DNA from: Rhodobacter sp.
Lineage (GTDB): Bacteria > Pseudomonadota > Alphaproteobacteria > Rhodobacterales > Rhodobacteraceae
Direction of reading: 5' to 3'
Assembly: GCA_013821825.1 (NCBI GenBank)
Contig: PNJK01000004.1
Span: forward strand, 1-64,000
Length of the DNA: 64,000 nucleotides
Positions 27,401 to 35,363 of the stretch are shown one piece after another (the stretch's first letter is position 1; every line of letters starts with the position of its first letter). The notes under the pieces are model-generated. The model saw nothing but the letters and a program-made list of their open reading frames with translations. It was not told the DNA's origin and did no database searches. The position numbers and the translations under genes are program-made.

Positions 27401-28955
27401 GCGGGAAATCGCGCGGGAACCGCTGAAGGATTACCTTCGAAGCGCCGCGGGCCTGATCAAGCAATATGCCTGGGCCTTTCCGGCCTTCAAGAAGCCGCAG
27501 GGCGTGTCGAACCCGATGGAGATCGACCTTTCAGGTCTGGCGCAGGACGAGATGGAGGCGATCCTCGACTTCGCGTTCCAGCGGTATTTCGGGGACTCCG
27601 GGCTGTTCGGCACCATCGACGAATGCGTGGCGCGGGTCGAGGAACTGAAGGCCATCGACGTGGACGAGGTGGCCTGCCTGATCGACTACGGGATTTCGTC
27701 GGCGCAGGTGATGGCGGGGCTGGCCCCATTGGCCGAGGTCTTGCGCCGGACGAATGCGGTGGAGATCGACGACTCGATGGCCGGGCTGATCCTGCGCCAT
27801 GGGGTGACGCATCTGCAATGCACCCCGTCGATGGCGCGAATGCTGGCCGAGGATGACGGCGCGCGGGCTGCGTTGAAGCGGATGAAACGGATGCTGGTCG
27901 GCGGCGAGGCCCTGCCGGGGCGGTTGGCAACGGATCTGGCCGGTCTGACCGGGGGGCCGGTTCTGAACATGTACGGACCCACGGAGACGACCATCTGGTC
28001 TTCGGTCGAGGCGACGATGGGCGGCGACGGCGTGGTGAACATCGGTCAACCCATTGCGAATACGGCGCTTTATGTTCTGGATGACATCGGCGCCCCGGTG
28101 CCTGACGGGACCAAAGGCGAGTTGTGGATCGGCGGCGAAGGCGTCGCGGCAGGCTATTTCCAGCGGCCAGAGCTTACGGCCGACCGGTTCCGCCCCGATC
28201 CCTTCGCCAAAGCCGGGAGGATGTACCGAACCGGCGATCTGGTGCGCAGGCGGGCAGATGGCCGGCTGGATTTCCTTGGCCGCGCGGATCATCAGGTCAA
28301 GATCCGGGGGCACCGGATCGAGTTGGGAGAGATCGAGGCCGCGCTTGAGGCAGTGCATGGCATCCGGCAGGCGGTGGTCCTTGCACGCGAAGATATGCCG
28401 GGGGATGTGCGGCTGGTGGCCTATGTCACTGCGGAGGGCGTGGTGGACGAGGCGGCCTTGCGCAGCGATCTTGCGGCGCATCTTCCCGAAGTCATGGTGC
28501 CCGCGCATGTGGTTCGGCTGGAGGCTTTCCCGCTGACGCCCAACCGCAAGGTGGACCGCAAGGCATTGCCAGCGCCATCCAACCGCGCAGCGCAGGCCGA
28601 GACGGTGTTCGTGCCGATCGAAGACGGTGTCGAGCAGGCGATTGCGGCAGTCTGGTCGAAAGTGCTGGGGGTGCCGAGGGTCGGGCGCTCGGACAATTTC
28701 TTTGCGCTGGGCGGGCATTCGCTTCTGGCTGTGCAGGCGCATCGCGAAATGAAAGTGGCGCTGAAGTCGGACCGGCTGGCGATTACGGACATCTTCAGGT
28801 TCCCGGTGCTGTCTGCCCTTGCGGCGCATCTGGACGTGGCGGTGCCCAAGGTCGCGGCCCCGGCGGCGGCGGCCGACGGCGACGCGGATGCGAAGATGGA
28901 TGCGATGGCGCGGCGGCGGGCGATGCGCGAGGCACGCGAGAGGGCATTGGGGTGA
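24429..28955 (+). CDS. NRPS module: formyltransferase - C-like remnant - A(glycine, with inserted LLM monooxygenase) - PCP
   Basis: A 1508-aa protein of the MupA/Atu3671 type. Residues 1-290 form a methionyl-tRNA-formyltransferase-like domain with catalytic Asn91, His93 (NFHDGPLPG) and Asp129 (SGIDEG). Residues about 340-515 resemble the rear half of a condensation domain without HHxxxDG. The A domain begins about 535: A3 YTSGSTGRPKG at 669, A4 LSFDISVLELF at 710. An FMN luciferase-like monooxygenase (about 750-1105, FSLFYWGNDD, WTPERHFHAFGG, GLAIASGWQPDDF) is inserted, then A5 NMYGPTETT (1181), A7/A8 and A10 NRKVDRKALP (1371). Specificity residues read D-I-L-Q-L-G-M-I-W-K; the classic glycine code has L for M. 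PCP Ser1431 in LGGHSL. An Arg-rich C-terminal helix (about 1490-1508) may be a docking element. Looks like a formyl-glycine initiation module. Confidence 0.92.
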   Translation: MNLTALLIGNAALTAECGNRWLERGHALAAVVTREPKVAAWAAGHGLRVVAPGAGLAARVAGLAVDWVLSIANLSLVPDAVLGLARQGGVNFHDGPLPGYAGLNAPVWAMLNGEREHGVTWHLMTSGIDEGEVLARRSFEIEPGDTAFTLNARCFSAALDSFAEVIAAMEAGGQPRQPQGDGARRVWRRADRPRAAGRLDFGQPAAAVARMVRALDHGGYRNPLAVPKIEAAGRVLAVGGAEIAAGSGAPGTVLSAEAQGLLVACAEGAVRLTGLRDMSGAAVAAAALGVTWLASPDAAEGARLTDALVPVAMAEERLRGLLPAADPVAIGGTSEAAADWRAEPLAGGPIARLALATLRALGRSGGDLAYSDGREAAAGYVLPWVPMRLEASGSAREAEARTEQAISAARLAGGLAADLALREPGLADLSPATLALSEGEGPVAGSVVTLALGPKPMLWHDAARVPVAEAQVLAERIARIAGAMAADPAVDLSGISVLSEAEERQFADALATAARDFDRTMTVPVAILAQAARTPDAVAVIAGEARVSYADLTARASRIANVLRGIGIGRGALVGLACRRGVDMVAGALGIQLAGAAYVPMDPAYPADRLSLYAEDSGCSVIVTERGVARALPAGPELLLVDADARLACAGVTPPEAGPVAEDAAYVIYTSGSTGRPKGVVVNHRNVMNFFAGMDDAIGTDPGIWLAVTSLSFDISVLELFWTLTRGFAVVVADDAARVRPSGGRTISPRKMEFSLFYWGNDDGAGPRKYELLLEGAKFADANGFCAVWTPERHFHAFGGPYPNPSVTGAAVAAVTRNIGVRAGSCVAPLHHPARIAEEWAVIDNLTNGRAGLAIASGWQPDDFVLRPENTPPANRQAMLDTIGVLRRLWRGEEVGFPRKDGTMHPVVTQPRPVSKELSVWVTTAGNPETWRDAGRLGANVLTHLLGQSVAEVGEKTKIYRAALAEAGHDPAAFKVTLMLHTYLADDRETAREIAREPLKDYLRSAAGLIKQYAWAFPAFKKPQGVSNPMEIDLSGLAQDEMEAILDFAFQRYFGDSGLFGTIDECVARVEELKAIDVDEVACLIDYGISSAQVMAGLAPLAEVLRRTNAVEIDDSMAGLILRHGVTHLQCTPSMARMLAEDDGARAALKRMKRMLVGGEALPGRLATDLAGLTGGPVLNMYGPTETTIWSSVEATMGGDGVVNIGQPIANTALYVLDDIGAPVPDGTKGELWIGGEGVAAGYFQRPELTADRFRPDPFAKAGRMYRTGDLVRRRADGRLDFLGRADHQVKIRGHRIELGEIEAALEAVHGIRQAVVLAREDMPGDVRLVAYVTAEGVVDEAALRSDLAAHLPEVMVPAHVVRLEAFPLTPNRKVDRKALPAPSNRAAQAETVFVPIEDGVEQAIAAVWSKVLGVPRVGRSDNFFALGGHSLLAVQAHREMKVALKSDRLAITDIFRFPVLSALAAHLDVAVPKVAAPAAAADGDADAKMDAMARRRAMREARERALG

Positions 28956-29608
28956 CGGCGATCTTCCGGCAAGGGGCGGTGGAAGCCGCTTTGGCGTCGT
29001 TGTTCCCGCACGGTGTCGCCGTCGCGGCCGAGGTCGTGGGCGCGGTTGAGGATGGCGGGCTTTGGCCGGAAGAACTGGCCGGGATCGCAGGCGCGGTCAC
29101 CGCGCGGCGGGCAGAGTTTGCTGCCGGGCGGATTGCGGCGCGACGGTGTCTGGAGGTTCTGGGTCAGAGGCCCGCCGGTCTTCCAATCGGGGCGGATCGC
29201 GCGGCGGTCTGGCCAACGGGCGTCTTCGGGTCGATCTCGCATGGCGGGGGCGTCGCGGTGGCGGTGGCAAGTGATGTCGGCCCGGTGGGTGTCGACATCG
29301 AGGAGGATGCGGCGCTGGACGCCGAGCTTTGGCCGATCATCTGCGGAAAAGCGGAGCTGTCGGAGCTGCCCGAGGGGGACCGCGGGCGTTGGGTGCGGCA
29401 GATCTTCGCGGCCAAGGAGGCCCTGTTCAAGGCGCAGGCCCCGGCGCGGCGGGCGATGTTCGGATTTGACGCGGTTGACCTGCGGTTGAAGCCGGATGGA
29501 TTTGTCGCGCGGGTGCGGATGGCCGTGGGCGACTTTTCTGAAGGGCAGGACGTGCATGGCCGACTGGCGCTTGTTCAGGGATTGATCCTGGCGGGAGTGG
29601 CAAGATGA
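28952..29608 (+). CDS. 4'-phosphopantetheinyl transferase (EntD-like)
   Basis: A 218-aa enzyme that attaches the phosphopantetheine arm of CoA to carrier proteins; the likely targets are PKS Ser1767 and NRPS Ser1431. Family motifs are FGSISHGGGVAVAVAS, the Mg-binding GVDIEED, and FAAKEALFKAQ (the WxxKEA-type block). The GTG start at 28952 overlaps the NRPS stop by four bases (GTGA). Dedicated synthesis of its own activator supports the idea that the unit works as a self-contained pathway. Confidence 0.92.
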   Translation: MTAIFRQGAVEAALASLFPHGVAVAAEVVGAVEDGGLWPEELAGIAGAVTARRAEFAAGRIAARRCLEVLGQRPAGLPIGADRAAVWPTGVFGSISHGGGVAVAVASDVGPVGVDIEEDAALDAELWPIICGKAELSELPEGDRGRWVRQIFAAKEALFKAQAPARRAMFGFDAVDLRLKPDGFVARVRMAVGDFSEGQDVHGRLALVQGLILAGVAR

Positions 29609-30555
29609 AGCTGACACGGCGACTGGCTTTGACGGTCCCCGTGATTGCAGGGGCTGTCGCAGCTGCGATGTGGTGGCGTGCCGCCAGCCGGGCCGAAGGC
29701 GTGGCGCTGGACGAGCGGCTTGCGGCCCCGCTTGCCGCGCCAAAGGGGCCGATGGCCGTGTTTCACATCGGTCACAGTCTGGTCAATCGGGACATGCCGG
29801 CGATGCTTGCCCAATTGGCGGGCGAAGGGCATCGCTATGAGCTCCAGCTTGGTTGGGGCACGACGTTGAAGGCGCATTGGGGCGACGATACGATCAACGG
29901 CTTCGACATTGAAAACGCCAATCCGCGCTTTCGCGCGGCACATGAGGCAGTCGGGAGTGGTGAGTATGATGCCATCGTCCTGACCGAGATGGTCGAGATC
30001 CGCGATGCGCTGCGCTATTTCGACAGCCCGGTCTATCTGGCGCGTTGGGCCGAAAAGGCGCTGGCCGCCCGGCCTGACGTGCGGATCTATCTTTATGAGA
30101 CATGGCATCAGCTGGATGATTCGGAAGGGTGGCTGGAACGGCTGGATGCAGATTTGCAGCGCTACTGGCTGGACGGTATCGCGAAGCCCGCTCTGGCGAA
30201 GTTGCCAGCGTCCGCGCAGCTGCGGATCATCCCTGCGGGGCAGGTTCTGGCGGCATTTGTCCGCGAGGTCGAAGCCAGGGGCGGCGTCGGGAACGTCACG
30301 CAGCGGACCGACCTTTTCGCCCGCAACCCGGACGGCAGCCAGGACCAGATTCACCTGAACGATCTTGGAAATTATCTCGTGGCACTCGTGCATTACGCGG
30401 TCTTGCATCATCGCAGCCCGGTGGGATTGCCCTATGCCATGCGCCGCGGTGATGGCACGGTGGCCGACGCTCCGGCACAGGAAACGGCGCGGATGATGCA
30501 GGAGACGGTCCTTGCCGTGATCCGCCGGCTGCCGATCACTGGCGTTTCGATCTGA
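29605..30555 (+). CDS. Putative SGNH-like hydrolase/acyltransferase, membrane-anchored or secreted
   Basis: A 316-aa protein with an N-terminal hydrophobic segment (LALTVPVIAGAVAAAMWW) after two arginines, so exported or anchored with its domain outside. Ser58 lies in FHIGHSLVN, in the place of the GDSL serine; Asp247 and His250 in DQIHLND match the DxxH of SGNH enzymes. NANPRFRAAHEAV and EYDAIVLTE follow the fold's pattern. It overlaps the PPTase gene by four bases (ATGA). Functions such as esterase or O-acyltransferase on the polysaccharide are inferred from context. No closer family is recognised. Confidence 0.6.
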   Translation: MKLTRRLALTVPVIAGAVAAAMWWRAASRAEGVALDERLAAPLAAPKGPMAVFHIGHSLVNRDMPAMLAQLAGEGHRYELQLGWGTTLKAHWGDDTINGFDIENANPRFRAAHEAVGSGEYDAIVLTEMVEIRDALRYFDSPVYLARWAEKALAARPDVRIYLYETWHQLDDSEGWLERLDADLQRYWLDGIAKPALAKLPASAQLRIIPAGQVLAAFVREVEARGGVGNVTQRTDLFARNPDGSQDQIHLNDLGNYLVALVHYAVLHHRSPVGLPYAMRRGDGTVADAPAQETARMMQETVLAVIRRLPITGVSI

Positions 30556-30735
30556 TTGCCCGGGCGGAATTCCCGCCGTGGTTGAAGGCTGTTGCAAATG
30601 AGGCGAAGTTTTCAGGTTCCGGCCTGCTGCCTGATCGATTCCGCTTTTCCATTGCGCTGTGGGTCATTATCCTTTTTCTGTGGTGTGATTGCGCCATCCG
30701 GTCTGCCAATCGGAATATCAGGGGAGTGGATTGTC

Positions 30736-31338
30736 ATGAAATTGATGCGTGGCCTGATCGCGATGCTGTTCGTGTTGCCGTTTCTTGCGATGCAGGGTCA
30801 GGCGCAGGAGTATCGTTTGAAGCCTGGCGATGTGCTGCAGATTGAAGTTCTGGAAGACAACACCCTGAACCGGACCGCGATCGTGTTGCCGGACGGGAAT
30901 ATTTCGCTGCCTCTGGTCGGGTCGGTTCCTGCTGCCGGACGCAGTCTGGCGCAAGTCCAGGGTGAACTGGCCTCGCAGCTGGCGCTGAGTTTCGCCACGC
31001 CGCCGACGGTCTATGTCACGCTGAGCGCGCTGGCGGAACGGGTGCCTGCCGGGGCGCCGCGCACGATCGACGTGTTCATTGTCGGTGCCGCGAATTCGCC
31101 CGGCCGGATCGAGATGTCACCGGGGGCGACCCTTCTTCAGGCCGTTGCGCAAGCCGGGGGGCTTTCGCCCTTCGCCGCGAAAAAGCGGATCCAGCTTCGC
31201 CGGGTCGACAAGCAGGGCAACGAGAAGGTCTACCCGCTGAATTTCGATGCCATTGAGCAAGGTGTCGGCCAGGGGGGCGCCATGCGGATGGCCGACGGCG
31301 ATGTGATCATCGTGCCGCAACGCAAACTGTTTGAGTAA
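30736..31338 (+). CDS. Polysaccharide export protein (Wza/BexD family, short form)
   Basis: A 200-aa periplasmic/outer-membrane protein with a Sec signal (MKLMRGLIAMLFVLPFLAMQ, cleavage after GQA), the Poly_export block YRLKPGDVLQIEVLEDNTLN, and one SLBB domain (IDVFIVGAANSPGRIEMSPG). No lipobox cysteine is seen, unlike classic Wza. The frame is open 144 bp upstream, but ATG 30736 follows AGGGGAGTGG and directly starts the signal peptide. Likely forms the outer-membrane exit for the EPS together with the next gene's product. Confidence 0.85.
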   Translation: MKLMRGLIAMLFVLPFLAMQGQAQEYRLKPGDVLQIEVLEDNTLNRTAIVLPDGNISLPLVGSVPAAGRSLAQVQGELASQLALSFATPPTVYVTLSALAERVPAGAPRTIDVFIVGAANSPGRIEMSPGATLLQAVAQAGGLSPFAAKKRIQLRRVDKQGNEKVYPLNFDAIEQGVGQGGAMRMADGDVIIVPQRKLFE

Positions 31339-31346
31339 GCGTTGAC

Positions 31347-32564
31347 ATGCAGCGATCTGTTTTGAAGCGCGGCGGACTACTGACGGTCGCAGCAATGATG
31401 AGCGCGCATGCCGTGGGCGCAGAGGTCGTGCTGACCTTCGGGCTTGAGCAGCGGCTTGAGGTCGGATCGAACGTCGATCTGACGGTCCCAGAGGGCGGGA
31501 CCACCACGGCAAGCGTGACTCGGCTGTCATTCGGTGCAGTCAGCCGGACGCAGTTGGACACGCTCGAATTCAGCGCGGCCAGTGCTTTGGTGGTGGAAAA
31601 TTCGGATGGCACAGGCGGCACCGAAGCTGAACTTGAACGTCCGGAGCTGAGCCTGCGCTACACGCGTGAAGTGCCGAACGCGCTTTTTTCAGTCGGGGCG
31701 CAGTATCGTCGCGATGACGCCGACGCCTTTGACGAAGACATTTCCGACGCCGACCTTGACGGGACGCGCACGGATATCGGCGCCGACCTGCGCATCGAAA
31801 CCGGACGCACGGCGCCTTTGGGTTTTGCCTTCACCACGTCCTTTACCAGAACAGAATACCAAGACACGACCGACCCGACGCTGACCGACACCGATGTCTT
31901 GCGGGTGGGCCTTGAGACCCGGCTGCGGTTTTCGGAGGTCCTGCTTGGTCGCGTGGGGCTTGGCTATGAGCGTGAGGAAGAGACGGATGTCGTGGGTCCG
32001 GCGACCGAAACCTCGACCGCGTCCTTGGGGATGACTTACCTGTTGGCGAATGGCGAGGCGACGGCGGACCTGAGCTTTTCTTCCGATGACGACGAAGGCG
32101 ACCGGTCCACCTTCGTGGTTGGCAGGACGCTGACCCTGCCCGCCGGATTACTGAGCGCGCGATTGGGCGTGACCGATGGGGACAGCAGCGGGACCGATGT
32201 TATTGGCGCGTTGTTCTGGTCGCAGGAACTGCCGCGTGGGGCGCTGGACCTGCGGCTTGAACGGGCGATCGGATTTGACGACGACACGGATGAGGCGGTC
32301 AAGAGCACGACTGTCTCGGTCAGTTTCACGCAGGATGTGAATGCGGTCTCGTCTCTGGGGCTGAGCCTGTCGCACGAAATCAGCGATGCGCCTTCGGAGC
32401 GGATCGAGGTTTCGGAATTCGGGGCAACCTATCGGTATGCGCTGACCGAAGACTGGGGTCTGGACAGTGGCGTGACCTACCGGGTCCGCAAGGATGCCGA
32501 CGGTCGCTCTGACTCGCCGGGTGTTTTCGTGGCGCTGAGCCGGAGTTTTGAATTCCGCCCCTGA
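31347..32564 (+). CDS. Putative outer-membrane beta-barrel protein of EPS locus
   Basis: A 405-aa protein with a signal peptide (about residues 1-27, ending SAHAVGA) followed by repeated alternating polar/hydrophobic strands rich in Thr, Asp and Arg (for example LDTLEFSAASALVVEN, LSLRYTREVPNALFSVGAQY). It ends in an aromatic residue pattern (SRSFEFRP) close to that of barrel proteins. It is eight bases downstream of the export gene. Similar barrels accompany Wza in exosortase/EPS clusters. Exact family not assigned. Confidence 0.65.
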   Translation: MQRSVLKRGGLLTVAAMMSAHAVGAEVVLTFGLEQRLEVGSNVDLTVPEGGTTTASVTRLSFGAVSRTQLDTLEFSAASALVVENSDGTGGTEAELERPELSLRYTREVPNALFSVGAQYRRDDADAFDEDISDADLDGTRTDIGADLRIETGRTAPLGFAFTTSFTRTEYQDTTDPTLTDTDVLRVGLETRLRFSEVLLGRVGLGYEREEETDVVGPATETSTASLGMTYLLANGEATADLSFSSDDDEGDRSTFVVGRTLTLPAGLLSARLGVTDGDSSGTDVIGALFWSQELPRGALDLRLERAIGFDDDTDEAVKSTTVSVSFTQDVNAVSSLGLSLSHEISDAPSERIEVSEFGATYRYALTEDWGLDSGVTYRVRKDADGRSDSPGVFVALSRSFEFRP

Positions 32565-32875
32565 GCCGCCGACACTGGCGATGGTCGCGCCCCGCACAGG
32601 CTTTCTTGCCGGGCTGACCTTGTCATTTTGCGGGCTACAAGCCTCCGGGCGTCATCCCTTGGCGGTGGCAGCGCGCGCAGGACTGCAGCAGCCATCGTCG
32701 CCCGGGTCACGGGCTGGATCTTCGAACGGGCAGTTCCATGACGACATCGCCAGTGTGCGACCTCTACGATCCCCGAGAATGGATCGCGGATTCGAACCAC
32801 CGGATCGGGCTGCCCGGGAACTGCTTTGCCAGACGCCTGGGACGGCCCTGCGTTTCGTGCTTTGCTTAGCCGGAT
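32565..32875. other. Intergenic stretch without recognised gene
   Basis: A 311-bp gap. A short frame from 32739 could encode about 43 residues (start MTTSPVCDLYDP), but it has no recognisable family and no clear ribosome-binding site. Nothing else is seen. Confidence 0.4.
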
Positions 32876-33877
32876 ATGACAAAGATCAGCGAACCCATGT
32901 CCGAAACCACGATGACAAGGGCGACCCGGCAAGTTGGTGCCGTCGTCATCGGCCGGAATGAGGGGCCGAGGCTGGTTGCCTGCCTCGCGTCAATCCCGGC
33001 CGGGGTGAAGCCCGTGGTCTATGTCGATTCCGGATCAACCGATGACAGCATTGCCGCAGCGCAAAGGGCTGGGGCCAAGGTTGTGGCGCTGGACATGACT
33101 CAGCCATTCACCGCGGCGCGTGCGCGCAATGCCGGGCTTGAGGCGCTGAACGCGCTGGGTGGGGCGGATCTGGTGCAGTTCATTGACGGGGATTGCATTT
33201 TGCAGCCGGGCTGGATCGACGCGGCCTGCAAGGCCTTTTCAACCCATCCCGGCGCGGCCGTGGTTTGCGGCAGGCGGCGCGAGCGATTCCCCGAGGCCTC
33301 GGTCTGGAACCGGCTTTGCGATGCCGAATGGGATACGCCCGTGGGCCAAGCCAAGGCCTGCGGCGGTGATGCGCTGATGCGGACAGATGCCGTCACTGCA
33401 GTTGGCGGCTTCAACCCTGGTCTGATTGCAGGCGAGGAGCCGGACCTGTGCCTGCGATTGCGCGCCGCCGGGTGGCAGGTCTGGCGCATTCCGGTCGAGA
33501 TGACGTTGCACGATGCCGCGATGACCCGCTTTGGCCAGTGGTGGAACCGCAGCCGTCGCGCCGGCCACGCCTATGCCGAGGGTGCCGCGCTGCACGGCTC
33601 CCCTCCCGAACGGCACTGGGTCGCCGAAAGGCGCCGCGCGTTGATATGGGGGCTTTATCTGCCGCTGGCCGCCCTGGTCGGACTTCTGGTTGCGCCCTGG
33701 ATGGCCGGGCTGATCCTTCTTGCCTATGTTCTGCAAACCCTGCGGCTGATCCACCGATTGGGCCTGGAACAGGGTGCCTTCCTTGTGCTTGGCAAATTGC
33801 CCGAAGCGATTGGCGTGATCGAATACCACCTGAACCGAATTCGCCGGCGTCGCACCGGACTGATCGAATACAAGTGA
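32876..33877 (+). CDS. Family 2 glycosyltransferase with C-terminal membrane helices
   Basis: A 333-aa GT-A fold transferase. The nucleotide-sugar site begins VGAVVIGRNEGPRLVACLAS, YVDSGSTDDS holds the first Asp, the DxD equivalent is FIDGDC, and GEEPDLCLRLR resembles the catalytic ED motif. Two hydrophobic segments lie at about 258-295 (LPLAALVGLLVAPWMAGLIL). Probably adds a sugar to the lipid-linked EPS unit on the cytoplasmic face. ATG 32897 is an alternative start. It is convergent with the next GT. Confidence 0.85.
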   Translation: MTKISEPMSETTMTRATRQVGAVVIGRNEGPRLVACLASIPAGVKPVVYVDSGSTDDSIAAAQRAGAKVVALDMTQPFTAARARNAGLEALNALGGADLVQFIDGDCILQPGWIDAACKAFSTHPGAAVVCGRRRERFPEASVWNRLCDAEWDTPVGQAKACGGDALMRTDAVTAVGGFNPGLIAGEEPDLCLRLRAAGWQVWRIPVEMTLHDAAMTRFGQWWNRSRRAGHAYAEGAALHGSPPERHWVAERRRALIWGLYLPLAALVGLLVAPWMAGLILLAYVLQTLRLIHRLGLEQGAFLVLGKLPEAIGVIEYHLNRIRRRRTGLIEYK

Positions 33878-34017
33878 TTGCATCAAAGAGGCTTCGGCTT
33901 TCTAGCCCTTCTCCCGCGTTCGCCGCGACAACTTGGATGAGGCCAGCTCCGGACACCCTGACCGGGATTGCCAGGGTTCGGCCAGAACCGGACCGTCGTT
34001 CAGGGGGGTGGGCGACT

Positions 34018-35322
34018 TCAGGTGCCGGCAGAACCGGTTTTTGCGTCCCCTGGCCGAAGCCGCCCTCCGGCACCGCCATTGCGGAGGATCTCTGCCAGCC
34101 AGACACCTTCAGTGGCGATGTCGAACTCCCGCTCGACCACCGCTCTTCCGGCGCGACCCATCGGCGCAGCCAAGTCCGGATTGGTCATCAACTGCCCAAT
34201 CCGATCGGACAGCGTCGCCACGTCGCCCGGCGGGACGGCAAATCCCGTGACCCCGTCCTCGACCAGTTCCTGAACCCCGGCGACCCGGGTTGCGATCACC
34301 GGGATGCGGCTTGCCATCGCTTCCATCAGCACCACCGGGACGCCCTCGGCGAAGGACGGCAGGACCATCAGGTCAGCTTCCTCCAGCATGCTTGCGACGG
34401 TGCCCTGAGACTGGAACCCCGCAAAGGTCACAATCCCCTGCAGACCCAGCGCAATGGCCCTTGCTTCGGCCAAGGCGCGCGCCGGGCCATCGCCGACCAG
34501 CGTCAATCGCGCATCCGGATGGTCGGCCATCACCCTTGCCATCGCCTCGATCAGCAAGGTCGCACCTTTCCCCGGGTCCAACCTTCCCACAAAGATCACC
34601 CGCTTGCCAAACGCTCCGCGCAGCTTGCGCCCGTAGGCCGCAGGGGAAACCCCGCAATGCACGATGGTAATCTTGCCCCAATCCGCCGGGTTCGAAAACA
34701 GCATCAGTTGTGACCGGCAGAAATGGCTGATTGCCACCACAAACCGTGCGCGCGCAATCTTTTCCCCAAGCGCCCAACGGGCCGCCTCGAAGAAGATTGC
34801 CGAGCCATGTTCGGTGAAGCTGAACGGGATCCCCGACAATTCTGAGGTCATCATCGCGACCGAGCAGCTTGAATTGCCGAAATGGTTGTGCAGATGGCGC
34901 ACGCCGCTGGCCCGCAGGTGATCTGCCAACACGCCGGCTTCGACAAAGTAGAACAGCTGCCACAACAGGGCCTTGAGCCCGGGAGGCCGCGTCTTGAACG
35001 CCAGCACAAGTGTTGAGAACCAGCGCCCCGGCGACCGCACCAGAATCCGCGCATGCGCTGTCACGGTTCGCAGCGGATTCTTCGCTGCCGCCAGGACATA
35101 GAAGGTTTCGGCCAGAGCCTGCCGCTCTTCCTCGCCCTTGAAGTCTGCCGCGGCAGGCTTTCGAATCGAACAGGTGACAACCTCCAGGCCTGCCGCGCGC
35201 AGGCTTTCGACCTCTCGCAGGATGAAGGTATGCGACACTTTGGGATATTCGCCCGTCAGATAGGCAATCGGTCCATCAAGGTTGGCGGGGACAGGACTAT
35301 TGCTCATGACAACCGCTTTCAT
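34018..35322 (-). CDS. Family 4 (group 1) glycosyltransferase
   Basis: About 434 aa, GT-B fold. The N-terminal acceptor domain begins IAYLTGEYPKVSHTFILREV, a pattern of exopolysaccharide GT4 enzymes, with HNHFGN and FTEHGSAIFF in the middle. The donor domain has VIFVGRLDPGKG and the E-x7-E motif region LPSFAEGVPVVLMEAMA. The frame is open up to 35382, but that would overlap the preceding gene. ATG 35322 or 35307 gives a normal N-terminus; neither has a strong ribosome-binding site. Part of a two-gene minus-strand unit. Confidence 0.85.
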   Translation of the reverse strand: MKAVVMSNSPVPANLDGPIAYLTGEYPKVSHTFILREVESLRAAGLEVVTCSIRKPAAADFKGEEERQALAETFYVLAAAKNPLRTVTAHARILVRSPGRWFSTLVLAFKTRPPGLKALLWQLFYFVEAGVLADHLRASGVRHLHNHFGNSSCSVAMMTSELSGIPFSFTEHGSAIFFEAARWALGEKIARARFVVAISHFCRSQLMLFSNPADWGKITIVHCGVSPAAYGRKLRGAFGKRVIFVGRLDPGKGATLLIEAMARVMADHPDARLTLVGDGPARALAEARAIALGLQGIVTFAGFQSQGTVASMLEEADLMVLPSFAEGVPVVLMEAMASRIPVIATRVAGVQELVEDGVTGFAVPPGDVATLSDRIGQLMTNPDLAAPMGRAGRAVVEREFDIATEGVWLAEILRNGGAGGRLRPGDAKTGSAGT

Positions 35323-35363
35323 TGGATACAGGGGTTTCGGAATTCGCCGGATGTACGCGCAAG

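Noticed and set aside
26679..27742. Luciferase-like monooxygenase as a separate gene
   Set aside because: It is in one uninterrupted frame with the adenylation halves on both sides, and the A-domain motifs resume correctly after it, so it is an inserted domain.
32788..32798. GGTTCGAATCC on the minus strand, like a tRNA T-arm
   Set aside because: The flanking sequence does not form a matching T-stem of five pairs, no acceptor stem or anticodon arm could be laid out, and no CCA-side stem is present.
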